Below, in pieces: positions 50,080 through 57,759 of a DNA stretch of 64,000 nt; position 1 is the first letter of the stretch, and every line of letters starts with the position of its first letter. A program made the translations under genes and the position numbers. A model generated the notes under the pieces. That model was given only the letters and a program-made list of their open reading frames with translations. It was not told the DNA's origin and ran no database searches. The stretch lies in the NCBI RefSeq assembly GCF_004006395.2, contig NZ_CP029758.2:3100001-3164000 (forward strand), written 5' to 3'. This DNA comes from Clostridium sp. AWRP. GTDB taxonomy: Bacteria; Bacillota; Clostridia; Clostridiales; Clostridiaceae.

Positions 50080-51414
50080 TTAATTTTCATTACTATGACT
50101 TTCATTTGGAATATATATCTTTAAGCTCTCTATCCTCTTCTCATCTACTTTTTCCACTTTGAAAATTATATTTTCATATTCAACAGTATTTTCTTCTCCT
50201 TCCTTAGGAATACTTCCTAAGAGTTCTATTACAAAGCCACCTATAGTATCTGAGTTATCTGATTCCAATTCCAAATTCAAAAATTCATTTACTTCATCTA
50301 TTGATACTAATCCACTTACTAAATAAGTATCTTGATCAATTTTATTTATATACTGGTCATTATCATCATACTCATCGAATATATTTCCCATTACCTCTTC
50401 AATCAAGTCTTCTATAGTTACAATTCCAGAAAATCCACCATATTCGTCAATTAAAATTGCCATATGATTTTTAGTACTTTGGAGTTCTTTAAAAAGTACA
50501 TCTATATTTTTATTTTCCGGTATAAAATAAGGTGTTCTAAGTAGTGGCTCTATATCTATATTATCTGCAGAAGTTTTCATAAGTTTCACAAACAGATCCT
50601 TAACATACAATATACCTATTATATTGTCTATATCATCCATATAAACAGGTATTCTAGAATATTTTTCTTCAATAATACTTTCAATTGTATCTGAATCTAT
50701 ATCATTTATATCTATAACAAATACTTCTGTTCTAGGAGTCATAACTTCTTTTGCTAGCTTATCATCAAACTTAAATATTCCCTCTATCATTTTCTTTTCA
50801 GATTGATTAAAAACTCCTGTCTCCTGTCCAAGTTCTATCATGGATCTAATTTCTTCTTCAGATACTTCATCTTCAATATTTTCTGTACTTATGTTACATA
50901 TTTTTAAAAGGATATTAGTAGAACCTGAAAGTAATTTTACAAAGGGTAACATCAACTTACTTATAAACAAAGTTGGATTTATTAATGCCATTGATATCAT
51001 TTCTGATTTTTGAAGTGCAATTCTCTTTGGAAATAATTCTCCAAATACAAGGGTAACATATGATAATAGCACTGTAATTATAATTACAGACAGTTTGTCA
51101 CTATAGGGAACGTGAAGTTTAACCAAAAAAAATGAAAACTTCTCCGACAATGTAGTAGCTGCAAACGCACTAGCTAAAAATCCAGCAAGAGTTATGCCCA
51201 CCTGTATAGTAGCTAGAAAATTATTTGGTTCTTTTAATAACTTCAATATTTTCTTTGCCTTTTTATTTCCCTCTTCTGCTAAATAATTAATTCTACTTTT
51301 GTTTAAAGCAACTATAGCCATTTCTATGGCTGAAAAAAATGCATTAATCACCGTGAGTACTAATAACAACATAAGTTCGAATATTATACTCTGCCAGGTA
51401 ACATCCATGCGCAC
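50080..51414 (-). CDS. CNNM/CBS-domain membrane protein (HlyC/CorC family)
   Basis: 444 residues: CNNM/DUF21 membrane domain with about four segments (residues ~8-190, containing FFSAIEMAIVALNKSR and FGELFPKRIALQ), a CBS pair (MTPRTEVFVIDIND, SRIPVYMDD and AILIDEYGGFSGIVTIEDLIEEV) and a C-terminal CorC/HlyC domain (YLVSGLVSIDEVNEFL, DTIGGFV). Family members are linked to Mg2+ (or Co2+) export. A GTG at 51414 with AAAGGA upstream and an ATG at 51408 are both possible starts. Confidence 0.9.
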   Translation of the reverse strand: MRMDVTWQSIIFELMLLLVLTVINAFFSAIEMAIVALNKSRINYLAEEGNKKAKKILKLLKEPNNFLATIQVGITLAGFLASAFAATTLSEKFSFFLVKLHVPYSDKLSVIIITVLLSYVTLVFGELFPKRIALQKSEMISMALINPTLFISKLMLPFVKLLSGSTNILLKICNISTENIEDEVSEEEIRSMIELGQETGVFNQSEKKMIEGIFKFDDKLAKEVMTPRTEVFVIDINDIDSDTIESIIEEKYSRIPVYMDDIDNIIGILYVKDLFVKLMKTSADNIDIEPLLRTPYFIPENKNIDVLFKELQSTKNHMAILIDEYGGFSGIVTIEDLIEEVMGNIFDEYDDNDQYINKIDQDTYLVSGLVSIDEVNEFLNLELESDNSDTIGGFVIELLGSIPKEGEENTVEYENIIFKVEKVDEKRIESLKIYIPNESHSNEN

Positions 51415-51453
51415 AATCGTCCTTTCATCTATTTTTTAGATAATAAAATAAAT

Positions 51454-51480
51454 AGGAATTAGATGATAAGTCTAATTCCT
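51454..51480 (-). terminator. terminator of tRNA cluster
   Basis: AGGAATTAGA and TCTAATTCCT around a 7-nt loop, then TATTTATTTT on the minus strand, ~80 nt past tRNA-Leu. Confidence 0.8.
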
Positions 51481-51562
51481 GCAATAAAATCCTTTTATTA
51501 TACCTATGTGTAACCTACAAGCTATTCTTATCATTCATAACTTGAACTTTCTTGTAAATCAA

Positions 51563-51647
51563 TGGTGCAGGTGAAGGGAGTCGAACCCCCACGCCGTAAA
51601 GCGCTAGATCCTAAGTCTAGTGCGTCTGCCAATTCCGCCACACCTGC
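51563..51647 (-). tRNA. tRNA-Leu (UAG)
   Basis: 85 nt with a class II variable arm. The anticodon loop CTTAGGA gives UAG; acceptor GCAGGTG pairs with CACCTGC; discriminator A and encoded CCA. It is last in a Gln-Lys-Leu transcript. Confidence 0.95.
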
Positions 51648-51716
51648 ATATAAAAAATAAATATTAGGATTTTTCCACGTTACAACTTTACCACAAAACT
51701 ACAACCTTCATTAAAT

Positions 51717-51792
51717 TGGTGGCTTACCGGGGAATCGAACCCCGGGCAACATGATTAAAAGTCATGTGCTCTACCAACTGAGCTAGTAAACC
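51717..51792 (-). tRNA. tRNA-Lys (UUU)
   Basis: 76 nt. Anticodon loop CTTTTAA gives UUU; acceptor GGTTTAC pairs with GTAAGCC (one G-U); CCA encoded. T-arm GGTTCGATTCC is canonical. Confidence 0.95.
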
Positions 51793-51794
51793 AA

Positions 51795-51869
51795 TGGCTG
51801 GGATGGCAGGATTTGAACCTACGAATGATGGAGTCAAAGTCCATTGCCTTACCACTTGGCTACACCCCA
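51795..51869 (-). tRNA. tRNA-Gln (UUG)
   Basis: 75 nt. Anticodon loop CTTTGAC gives UUG; it starts TGGGGTG and ends with CATCCCAGCCA, CCA encoded. It lies 2 nt upstream of tRNA-Lys, first in the cluster. Confidence 0.94.
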
Positions 51870-52022
51870 ACGCTAAACAGATTTCCTTCTTCTTATATAT
51901 GAATAAGTATCCATAAATTAAAAACACCATAGAAATCATTAATTTATAGGTTATATACTTAAGTGTACTAATTTATTCCTCTACCTATAAAAACTAGGGA
52001 ATTTTTTGTAACTGCAATATAT

Positions 52023-52051
52023 ATTATAAAGCACAACAAATATAATGTCAA
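52023..52051 (-). promoter_or_regulatory. tRNA cluster promoter
   Basis: Minus strand TTGACA (52051-52046), 17-bp spacer, TATAAT (52028-52023): full consensus. The leader to tRNA-Gln is ~150 nt. Nothing else is seen in 51870-52146. Confidence 0.9.
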
Positions 52052-52146
52052 TAGTTTTTTTGTTCTAAATTGATACCCTCTATTATTTCCCAGTATGCTA
52101 ACTTTTATATGGGGTTATTTCAATAGCAATTTTATAGATAAATGCT

Positions 52147-52172
52147 GGGCACACTAATTAATTAGTGCGCCC
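52147..52172 (-). terminator. terminator after second Spo0E-like gene
   Basis: GGGCGCACTAAT pairs with ATTAGTGTGCCC, with one G-U, directly after the small gene's stop. Confidence 0.75.
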
Positions 52173-52178
52173 GCCTTA

Positions 52179-52352
52179 TTAACTGTCCGTTTTACTTTTT
52201 ACTATTCTATTGTATTCATTTAAAATTGAATCCAACATTTGACTTGCAACAACAACTTCTGGATCAAGCAAATTTTTCTTTTGCTCAATTAAATTCTCTA
52301 GCTTTTTTCTTAATTCAGTTATTTTTTGCAATATTTCTTCAATTTCACTCAT
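52179..52352 (-). CDS. Spo0E-like aspartyl-phosphate phosphatase, second copy
   Basis: 57 residues: MSEIEEILQKITELRKKLEN, a linker, then SQMLDSILNEYNRIVK. The family signature appears as SQMLDSILNEY, where the usual acidic residue before LD is Met. GGAGGGAATAGT precedes the ATG. It would dephosphorylate Spo0A~P or a related regulator. It stands alone between the tRNA promoter and the agr operon terminator. Confidence 0.75.
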   Translation of the reverse strand: MSEIEEILQKITELRKKLENLIEQKKNLLDPEVVVASQMLDSILNEYNRIVKSKTDS

Positions 52353-52460
52353 ACTATTCCCTCCTCTCTCAATTTAGTATAGAAAGGAAGGAAATTCTTA
52401 TAAATATTAATCTATTGGAAATACCACCATAGTATTCATAAACTGTATTTAAAAGCAAAA

Positions 52461-52490
52461 AACAAGAATTGGTAGATACCAGTTCTTGTT
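52461..52490 (-). terminator. terminator of the agr operon
   Basis: AACAAGAACTGGTA and TACCAATTCTTGTT with a 2-nt loop, then TTTT on the minus strand, 12 nt after the agrB stop. It closes the operon without an agrA gene. Confidence 0.88.
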
Positions 52491-52501
52491 AAAATTATTA
52501 A

Positions 52502-53053
52502 TTATTTGAATTTACCAGCAACCATAAATGCTGCTGCACTAGCAATGGATATTACTGCAGTATTTAAAAACTTATGTGGTAAAAAGCAGCATAATATAAT
52601 TAAAAAGGACGTAATTGCTATAGAAACATATTTAAGTTTCATTCTTCGTTCTTTACTTTTTATCCTTTTATTAATATTATCTACAGGAGAAAAAATACAA
52701 ATAAGTACAAAGGAAATAAACTCCAACATCAACAATATGTATGTATTAAATGAAACATATTTTCCAACAATTATTATAGATAAAAATGCAATAAAACTAA
52801 TGAAAAAACATCCCCAATAGGTTTTTGCATGATACCCTCCTGAGAATATCCTTATTGGGCAAAAAAATATAAGAATAACTATATAATACTGCTGCAATGA
52901 AAACAGCCAAAATATAATAAAGTATGGAATAATTTTTGTTATTTCATCAAAGATACAAAGTAATCCATATTCCATCTTTTTTAGTTCCAAATCAGAAAAT
53001 TGTGGGTTTGTTTCAGAAATTTTCTTTACTATAGATCCTATAAGTTCATCCAT
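52502..53053 (-). CDS. agrB: AgrB-type peptidase for autoinducer precursor
   Basis: 183 residues with about five membrane segments. The catalytic pair of AgrB is visible as H75 and C82 in RIFSGGYHAKTYWGC. It would cut the C-terminal part of AgrD and make the cyclic intermediate. Start is 4 nt after the agrC stop, with AAGG inside agrC. It is the last gene of agrD-agrC-agrB. Confidence 0.93.
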   Translation of the reverse strand: MDELIGSIVKKISETNPQFSDLELKKMEYGLLCIFDEITKIIPYFIIFWLFSLQQYYIVILIFFCPIRIFSGGYHAKTYWGCFFISFIAFLSIIIVGKYVSFNTYILLMLEFISFVLICIFSPVDNINKRIKSKERRMKLKYVSIAITSFLIILCCFLPHKFLNTAVISIASAAAFMVAGKFK

Positions 53054-53057
53054 TTAT

Positions 53058-54380
53058 TTATCCTTCTATCTTAAATTTTACTAAAAATTTAGTGTTTTCT
53101 GCAGTGCTTTCAACATGTATATTTCCATTATTTTTTTCAACTAGCTGTTTGATAATGTATAGTCCAAAACCATGGTCACTTTTTTTGCTGGTTTTCGTAG
53201 AAAAACCTTTATCAAAAATCCTTTTTTTCATACTTTCTGAAATAACATCCCCATTGTCAGCTACTTCAATGCAAAAATCCTCATGCTCTCTAAAGGTACT
53301 TACGGCGATCTCTTTATAATCTGTATATGTTTTAGATTGGAATGCCTCAAAAGCATTGTCTACTAGATTACTTATAATGCTTATCAACTCATCCTGCCTA
53401 ATTTTTATCAAGTCAAAAGGTTCATCGATCATCACTTCAAAATCTATATTATTTTTCGCAGCATAGTTATTTTTGATAGACAATAGTCCATCTATGTAAT
53501 CATTTCCTGTATCCAAGTACTTAAAAGAGGAATGTACGGTATCTGAAATTTTTAACACATAGTCATTTATTCTTTCAACAGTATTAGGCTTGTTTAACAT
53601 ACATAGTCCTTGTATGACATTTATGTGATTAGCAAAATCATGTTTTTCCTGCCTTATTATACTAATTATTTCTTCCATATTTTTAATTTGGCTTTCTTGA
53701 ACTTTATACTTAGCATTTATGTTTACAAGGGTATGTTTTTCTTTTAAGCTCCTAAATTTTGCTATTAAAAATACAAAATAAATACTAAAAATAATAATAT
53801 TATAGATTTGAATATTGTCTATATTAAAAATACCATAATTAATACAAAATACAAATATAGCAAATACGCCTAATTCAATTATTAAATTAGCAAATATAAC
53901 CCCTTCTTTTTTAAATAATTTGAGTTTAATAAAATATAAGTTGAATTTGAAAATCATTAATACAATAAGTATTTGCAAGATCTTAGTAACTATTATAAAA
54001 ATCCAAAGATATTCAGAATTTAAAAAAATCTGATTCAAATCTATGTTAAATATAAACATTTCAATGGTTTGGATAAAAAATTCCGTAGTAAAAATTATTG
54101 TAATTAATAACGATACTATAACTGTAGAATCAAAAATTTTTATTTTTAAAGTTAATGAAAGTAATAAAATATCAACTACTATAGGAATCAGTGAATGATA
54201 TGCTACTGACATATGACATGTACACCAATAAGTTATAAAAGTAGCCAATATACAAAATAACCCTGTTTTAATTTTATTCTGTATTATAAATTTTTTTTCA
54301 TCATATAATGCTTCAAAAATCCCTAAAAGAAGTACCACTTCTATAACATCTAGTACTATTTCTCTTACAATAAGGTACGT
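53058..54380 (-). CDS. agrC: AgrC-type sensor histidine kinase (start codon ACG)
   Basis: About 440 residues: six or seven membrane segments (to ~residue 210), then a GHKL kinase domain with the phospho-acceptor His in EKHDFANHINVIQG, N-box DNAFEAFQ and G-box DHGFGLYIIKQL. No ATG, GTG or TTG stands at the expected N-terminus. A perfect AGGAGG (54393-54388) is followed after 7 nt by ACG (54380-54378), from which the frame reads YLIVREIVLDVIEVVLLLG. The first conventional in-frame start is a GTG at 54338 without a ribosome site and inside the first membrane segment. Confidence 0.82.
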   Translation of the reverse strand, partial: TYLIVREIVLDVIEVVLLLGIFEALYDEKKFIIQNKIKTGLFCILATFITYWCTCHMSVAYHSLIPIVVDILLLSLTLKIKIFDSTVIVSLLITIIFTTEFFIQTIEMFIFNIDLNQIFLNSEYLWIFIIVTKILQILIVLMIFKFNLYFIKLKLFKKEGVIFANLIIELGVFAIFVFCINYGIFNIDNIQIYNIIIFSIYFVFLIAKFRSLKEKHTLVNINAKYKVQESQIKNMEEIISIIRQEKHDFANHINVIQGLCMLNKPNTVERINDYVLKISDTVHSSFKYLDTGNDYIDGLLSIKNNYAAKNNIDFEVMIDEPFDLIKIRQDELISIISNLVDNAFEAFQSKTYTDYKEIAVSTFREHEDFCIEVADNGDVISESMKKRIFDKGFSTKTSKKSDHGFGLYIIKQLVEKNNGNIHVESTAENTKFLVKFKIEG

Positions 54381-54495
54381 ATGAATTCCTCCTTTAGCTC
54401 TGGGATATTTTCTATAAATGCTGTAGATTGCAAATTAATGTTCTTATGCTCTGTGTAAAAATTTTTAACTACAGCATTTACAAAAAGATGAATAA

Positions 54496-54639
54496 TTACT
54501 TTAAAAATTCATCAGGGCATTTGGGCTGATGAGCACCACCTAATGACGTAGGAGTTATAACTATTGCTGCCAAAAATAGAGATAATGAACCTACTGTTTT
54601 CATTGTTTTGCTTAATAAAGATTTTTTTAAATTTTTCAT
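54496..54639 (-). CDS. agrD: AgrD-type cyclic autoinducer precursor, serine variant
   Basis: 47 residues. It has a basic N-terminus (MKNLKKSLLSKTMK), a hydrophobic helix (LSLFLAAIVI) and the C-terminal TPTSLGGAHQPKCPDEFLK. In clostridial AgrD the ring-forming Cys stands five residues before HQP; here that place is S32, so the predicted ring is SLGGA closed as a lactone rather than thiolactone. The only Cys (C41) is after HQP, in the part normally removed. AGGAG precedes the ATG. It is first in the operon, and a TATAAT lies at 54678-54673. Confidence 0.82.
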   Translation of the reverse strand: MKNLKKSLLSKTMKTVGSLSLFLAAIVITPTSLGGAHQPKCPDEFLK

Positions 54640-54734
54640 TTTACACTACACTCCTTTAGTAAAATTTTTGTAATTATATAGCCCATTTTATATATTCTAC
54701 AATATATTGTTTTTTCCTCCCTGAATTTATAAAA

Positions 54735-54780
54735 AAGTAACATTTATCTAAAAAATTATTTTTTTAGATAAATGTTACTT
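54735..54780. promoter_or_regulatory. 21-bp perfect palindrome in the agrD upstream region
   Basis: Arm AAGTAACATTTATCTAAAAAA, a 4-nt loop and its exact complement. It lies ~100 bp before agrD and ~150 bp before the divergent radical SAM gene, where no transcript needs to end. It may be an operator or an RNA element. The arm is given here as 21 positions, 54735-54755, key bases GTAACATTTA. Confidence 0.5.
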
Positions 54781-54932
54781 AAAATGCAGTCAAGAATTCA
54801 CAATTAACAAATTTTTAATCCTGGCAATAACTCTTCTTTACATTCTTATTAATTTTGTAGTATTATAAACACGCAAATCTTTAAAGCTGAACATATTTTA
54901 AGATAAATGCACTAAATAGGGAGGATTTTAAT

Positions 54933-55634
54933 ATGATAAGATACAGCTTAGTAACACAAAAAAATCCCAGGGAGATTGTTTTACTTAAAGCCTCTCCTTG
55001 CATATGGGGACACTGCAGTTTTTGTGATTACATAGATGACAACAGCACAGACACTAATTCAAATATAACTTTTAATGAGAACATTCTCAAAAAAGTTACA
55101 GGAAAATATAAAACTCTAGAAACCATAAATTCAGGAAGCTGCTTTGAATTACCCCTTGAAACGCTGGAATACATTAGATCTGTGGTAGTTTCAAAAGGCA
55201 TAAAAAAGTTATTTTTTGAAAGCCACTGGCTTTACAAAGACAGGCTTCATGAAATGGAGGATTTTTTTAAAGTACCTATAATATTTAAATGTGGTATTGA
55301 AACCTTTGACGATAATTTCAGAAATAAGATATTACATAAAGGTGCTGTTTTTTCCGGTCCAGCTGAAGTTGCCAAATATTTTAAGTCTATATGCCTTTTA
55401 GTTGGCATAAAAGGACAGACCACTGAAATGATAAAAAAAGATATAGAGTATCTGCTTAAATACTTTCAATATGGATGCATAAATATATTTACACAAAATT
55501 CCACAAGCATAGAAAGAGATGAAAAATTGATAAATTGGTTTAAAGAAAATTATTCGTTTTTGGATAGAGAACAAAATATAGAAGTACTTTGGAACAATAC
55601 TGATTTTGGTGTTGGAACTATTTGTGACAGTTAA
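54933..55634 (+). CDS. radical SAM-like protein with CX4CX2C motif
   Basis: 233 residues. C23-x4-C28-x2-C31 (SPCIWGHCSFCDY) looks like a radical SAM [4Fe-4S] site but with one residue more than the usual CX3CX2C. Downstream segments NSGSCFELP, IKKLFFESHW, FKCGIETFDD and ICLLVGIKGQT fit the strands of a partial TIM barrel (elongator/HemN-like order). Length is short for the superfamily. GGGAGG precedes the ATG. Substrate unknown; the gene is single and ends in a good terminator. Confidence 0.72.
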   Translation: MIRYSLVTQKNPREIVLLKASPCIWGHCSFCDYIDDNSTDTNSNITFNENILKKVTGKYKTLETINSGSCFELPLETLEYIRSVVVSKGIKKLFFESHWLYKDRLHEMEDFFKVPIIFKCGIETFDDNFRNKILHKGAVFSGPAEVAKYFKSICLLVGIKGQTTEMIKKDIEYLLKYFQYGCINIFTQNSTSIERDEKLINWFKENYSFLDREQNIEVLWNNTDFGVGTICDS

Positions 55635-55673
55635 AAATATACGTTAAGTCATTGACTTACCAGAAGGTAAGCC

Positions 55674-55726
55674 AGCTTTAATGTAATAAATATTATGGCA
55701 TTTATTACATTAAAGCTGTTTTTTTA
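55674..55726 (+). terminator. terminator after radical SAM-like gene
   Basis: AGCTTTAATGTAATAAAT, an 8-nt loop, its exact complement and GTTTTTTT. It also covers the last codons of the convergent EAL gene. Confidence 0.9.
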
Positions 55727-57617
55727 AAAAATCTTTTATATCTTCTGACGGCATTGGTTTTCCGAAATAATATCCCTGGATTTTATTGCAATTTTTACCT
55801 TTCAAAGATTCAATCTGATCTTCTTCTTCAACACCTTCTGCCACTACTTCCAATTTCATTCTATGGGCAAGCTTTATTATCTCTTCCGTTATAATGTCTT
55901 CATAATAATCACTGCATATGCCATCTATAAAAGTCTTATCAATTTTAAGCGTATTTATTGGAATACTTTTTAAATAGTTCAAAGAAGAATATCCACTTCC
56001 AAAGTCATCAAGTGCAACTTTTACTCCAATATTTTTGAGCTCATTTATCACCTTAAGATTACTTTCAAGAGATTCCATCATAACACTTTCAGTTATTTCT
56101 ATTTCCAAGTATTCTGGTTTTAATTCAGTTTCCTCCAGAACCTTTTTCACCGTATATGCAAAATTATCCTCTTTAAGTTGTATTGGTGACACGTTTATGG
56201 ATATGAAATCATAAGAATATCCATTATCCTTCCATATTTTATTTTGAGAACAAGCAGTTTTCAAAACCCATTCTCCTATAGGTATTATAAGTCCTGTTTC
56301 CTCTGCCAAATTTATAAATTCCAAAGGCATAACCCATCCTAATTTAGGACTATTCCATCTAATTAAGGCTTCAAACCCTACTACTTTTGTATTTTCCATA
56401 TCCACTTGAGGTTGGTAGTATAAAATAAATTCGTTATTTTTTATTGCCTTTCTCAGTTCCTTTTCCATCTCAACTTTTTTCAAAATTTCATTGTACATGG
56501 ATTTTTCAAACAATTTATAAGAATTTTTACCTATCAATTTAGTTCTATTTAACGCTATATCTGCATTTCTAAGTAAAGTGGCAACTTCTTCTCCGTCTCT
56601 AGGATATACAGTTATTCCTACAGTAACCGATATTAAAGTTTCCGTTCCATCTATATTCCAAAGTCCACTTATAGTATTTATCATACACTGAGCTATGTTT
56701 TCCAAATGCCGTTTATTATCATATCCATTTTTTAAAATTAAGAACTCACTTCCGCCCATCTTTGCAACCATGCCCAAATGCAATTGGCTTAAAACCTCTC
56801 CTGTTTTTCTTAACAGTTTATCTCCATACTCATATCCAAAGATATCATTTATATTTTTAAAATTATCCAAATCTATTTGGAATATAGAAAAATTATCCCC
56901 TGATTTTTTTTCTATTCTCTTCTCAACTTCCTTTTTGAAAAGATTCCAATTAGGTAAGTTAGTTAATTGATCATAATAGGCCAATTTTTTTATCCCATCA
57001 TATTTAGATCTAAGCTGCTGTTCTGATGCACATAATTGTTCATATATACCAAAAAGTTCTACATAACTTTGATTTAGCTTTTTATTTGTATCCAAATCCA
57101 TGATAAATCCATCTTCCGTCTTTTGTGCTAATATCAACCCATAATGAAAAAACTGGGTAATTTTTTCAATATACCTTTCCGAAATAACAGGTGTATTTTT
57201 TATTAGAAGCTTATATTTTCCTTCATCAAAGTTAAATTTTTCAAATTTAACTTTAAAACAATCTTTATCAGACTTTTGAAGAAAAACAGGATTTAAAAAA
57301 ATTGTGCCAATATGCTCTTCGTTTATGGTAATTGGTATACCTATGTAAACTAAATTACCATATCCCTCGAAAACTCCTATTTCCCTTTCGTTTATAATTT
57401 GATTTAATATATATTCTTCTTTTTTGTCATCACCTAATTTATCAAATATATGTATGTATTTTTGTGAATTTATATTAAGTACTTCTCCACTTATATCTTT
57501 TACATAACAGGCTATTGAAGTTATAGAATAAAATCTTTCCATTAAATTTTTAAGTTCGGATATATTTATCACATCAGCTAATACAAAGGCCATATGGGCA
57601 CCAACTTTCATCCTCAT
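55710..57617 (-). CDS. PocR-GGDEF-EAL cyclic di-GMP phosphodiesterase
   Basis: 635 residues. The N-terminal ~150 residues fit the PocR sensor domain (INISELKNLMERFYSITSIA, YIGIPITINEEHIGTIFLNP). A GGDEF domain follows (~205-370) with MGGSEFLIL, where GGDEF is changed to GGSEF, so cyclase activity is doubtful. An EAL domain ends the protein with FEALIRWNS, EITESVMME, DDFGSGYSSLNYL and GVEEEDQ, all active-site positions kept. It should degrade cyclic di-GMP, opposing SiaD. The start is uncertain (57617 or 57611). Confidence 0.9.
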   Translation of the reverse strand: MRMKVGAHMAFVLADVINISELKNLMERFYSITSIACYVKDISGEVLNINSQKYIHIFDKLGDDKKEEYILNQIINEREIGVFEGYGNLVYIGIPITINEEHIGTIFLNPVFLQKSDKDCFKVKFEKFNFDEGKYKLLIKNTPVISERYIEKITQFFHYGLILAQKTEDGFIMDLDTNKKLNQSYVELFGIYEQLCASEQQLRSKYDGIKKLAYYDQLTNLPNWNLFKKEVEKRIEKKSGDNFSIFQIDLDNFKNINDIFGYEYGDKLLRKTGEVLSQLHLGMVAKMGGSEFLILKNGYDNKRHLENIAQCMINTISGLWNIDGTETLISVTVGITVYPRDGEEVATLLRNADIALNRTKLIGKNSYKLFEKSMYNEILKKVEMEKELRKAIKNNEFILYYQPQVDMENTKVVGFEALIRWNSPKLGWVMPLEFINLAEETGLIIPIGEWVLKTACSQNKIWKDNGYSYDFISINVSPIQLKEDNFAYTVKKVLEETELKPEYLEIEITESVMMESLESNLKVINELKNIGVKVALDDFGSGYSSLNYLKSIPINTLKIDKTFIDGICSDYYEDIITEEIIKLAHRMKLEVVAEGVEEEDQIESLKGKNCNKIQGYYFGKPMPSEDIKDFLKKQL

Positions 57618-57759
57618 TTATTTACAGGGATTGTATAATATATTTTACTATTTAAATTGTTACTATTATAATCATATTTTAAAATCTTACTTGAAAGTGT
57701 TAATAAATTTGCATATTGTCTTTAAATTATATAATTATTTCATGATTTTGAAAACACTT

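Noticed and set aside
54496..54516. C41 as the ring-forming residue of AgrD
   Set aside because: It lies after HQP, in the tail that AgrB normally removes; a ring from C41 would have to include PDEFLK. Kept as the less likely alternative in the AgrD finding.
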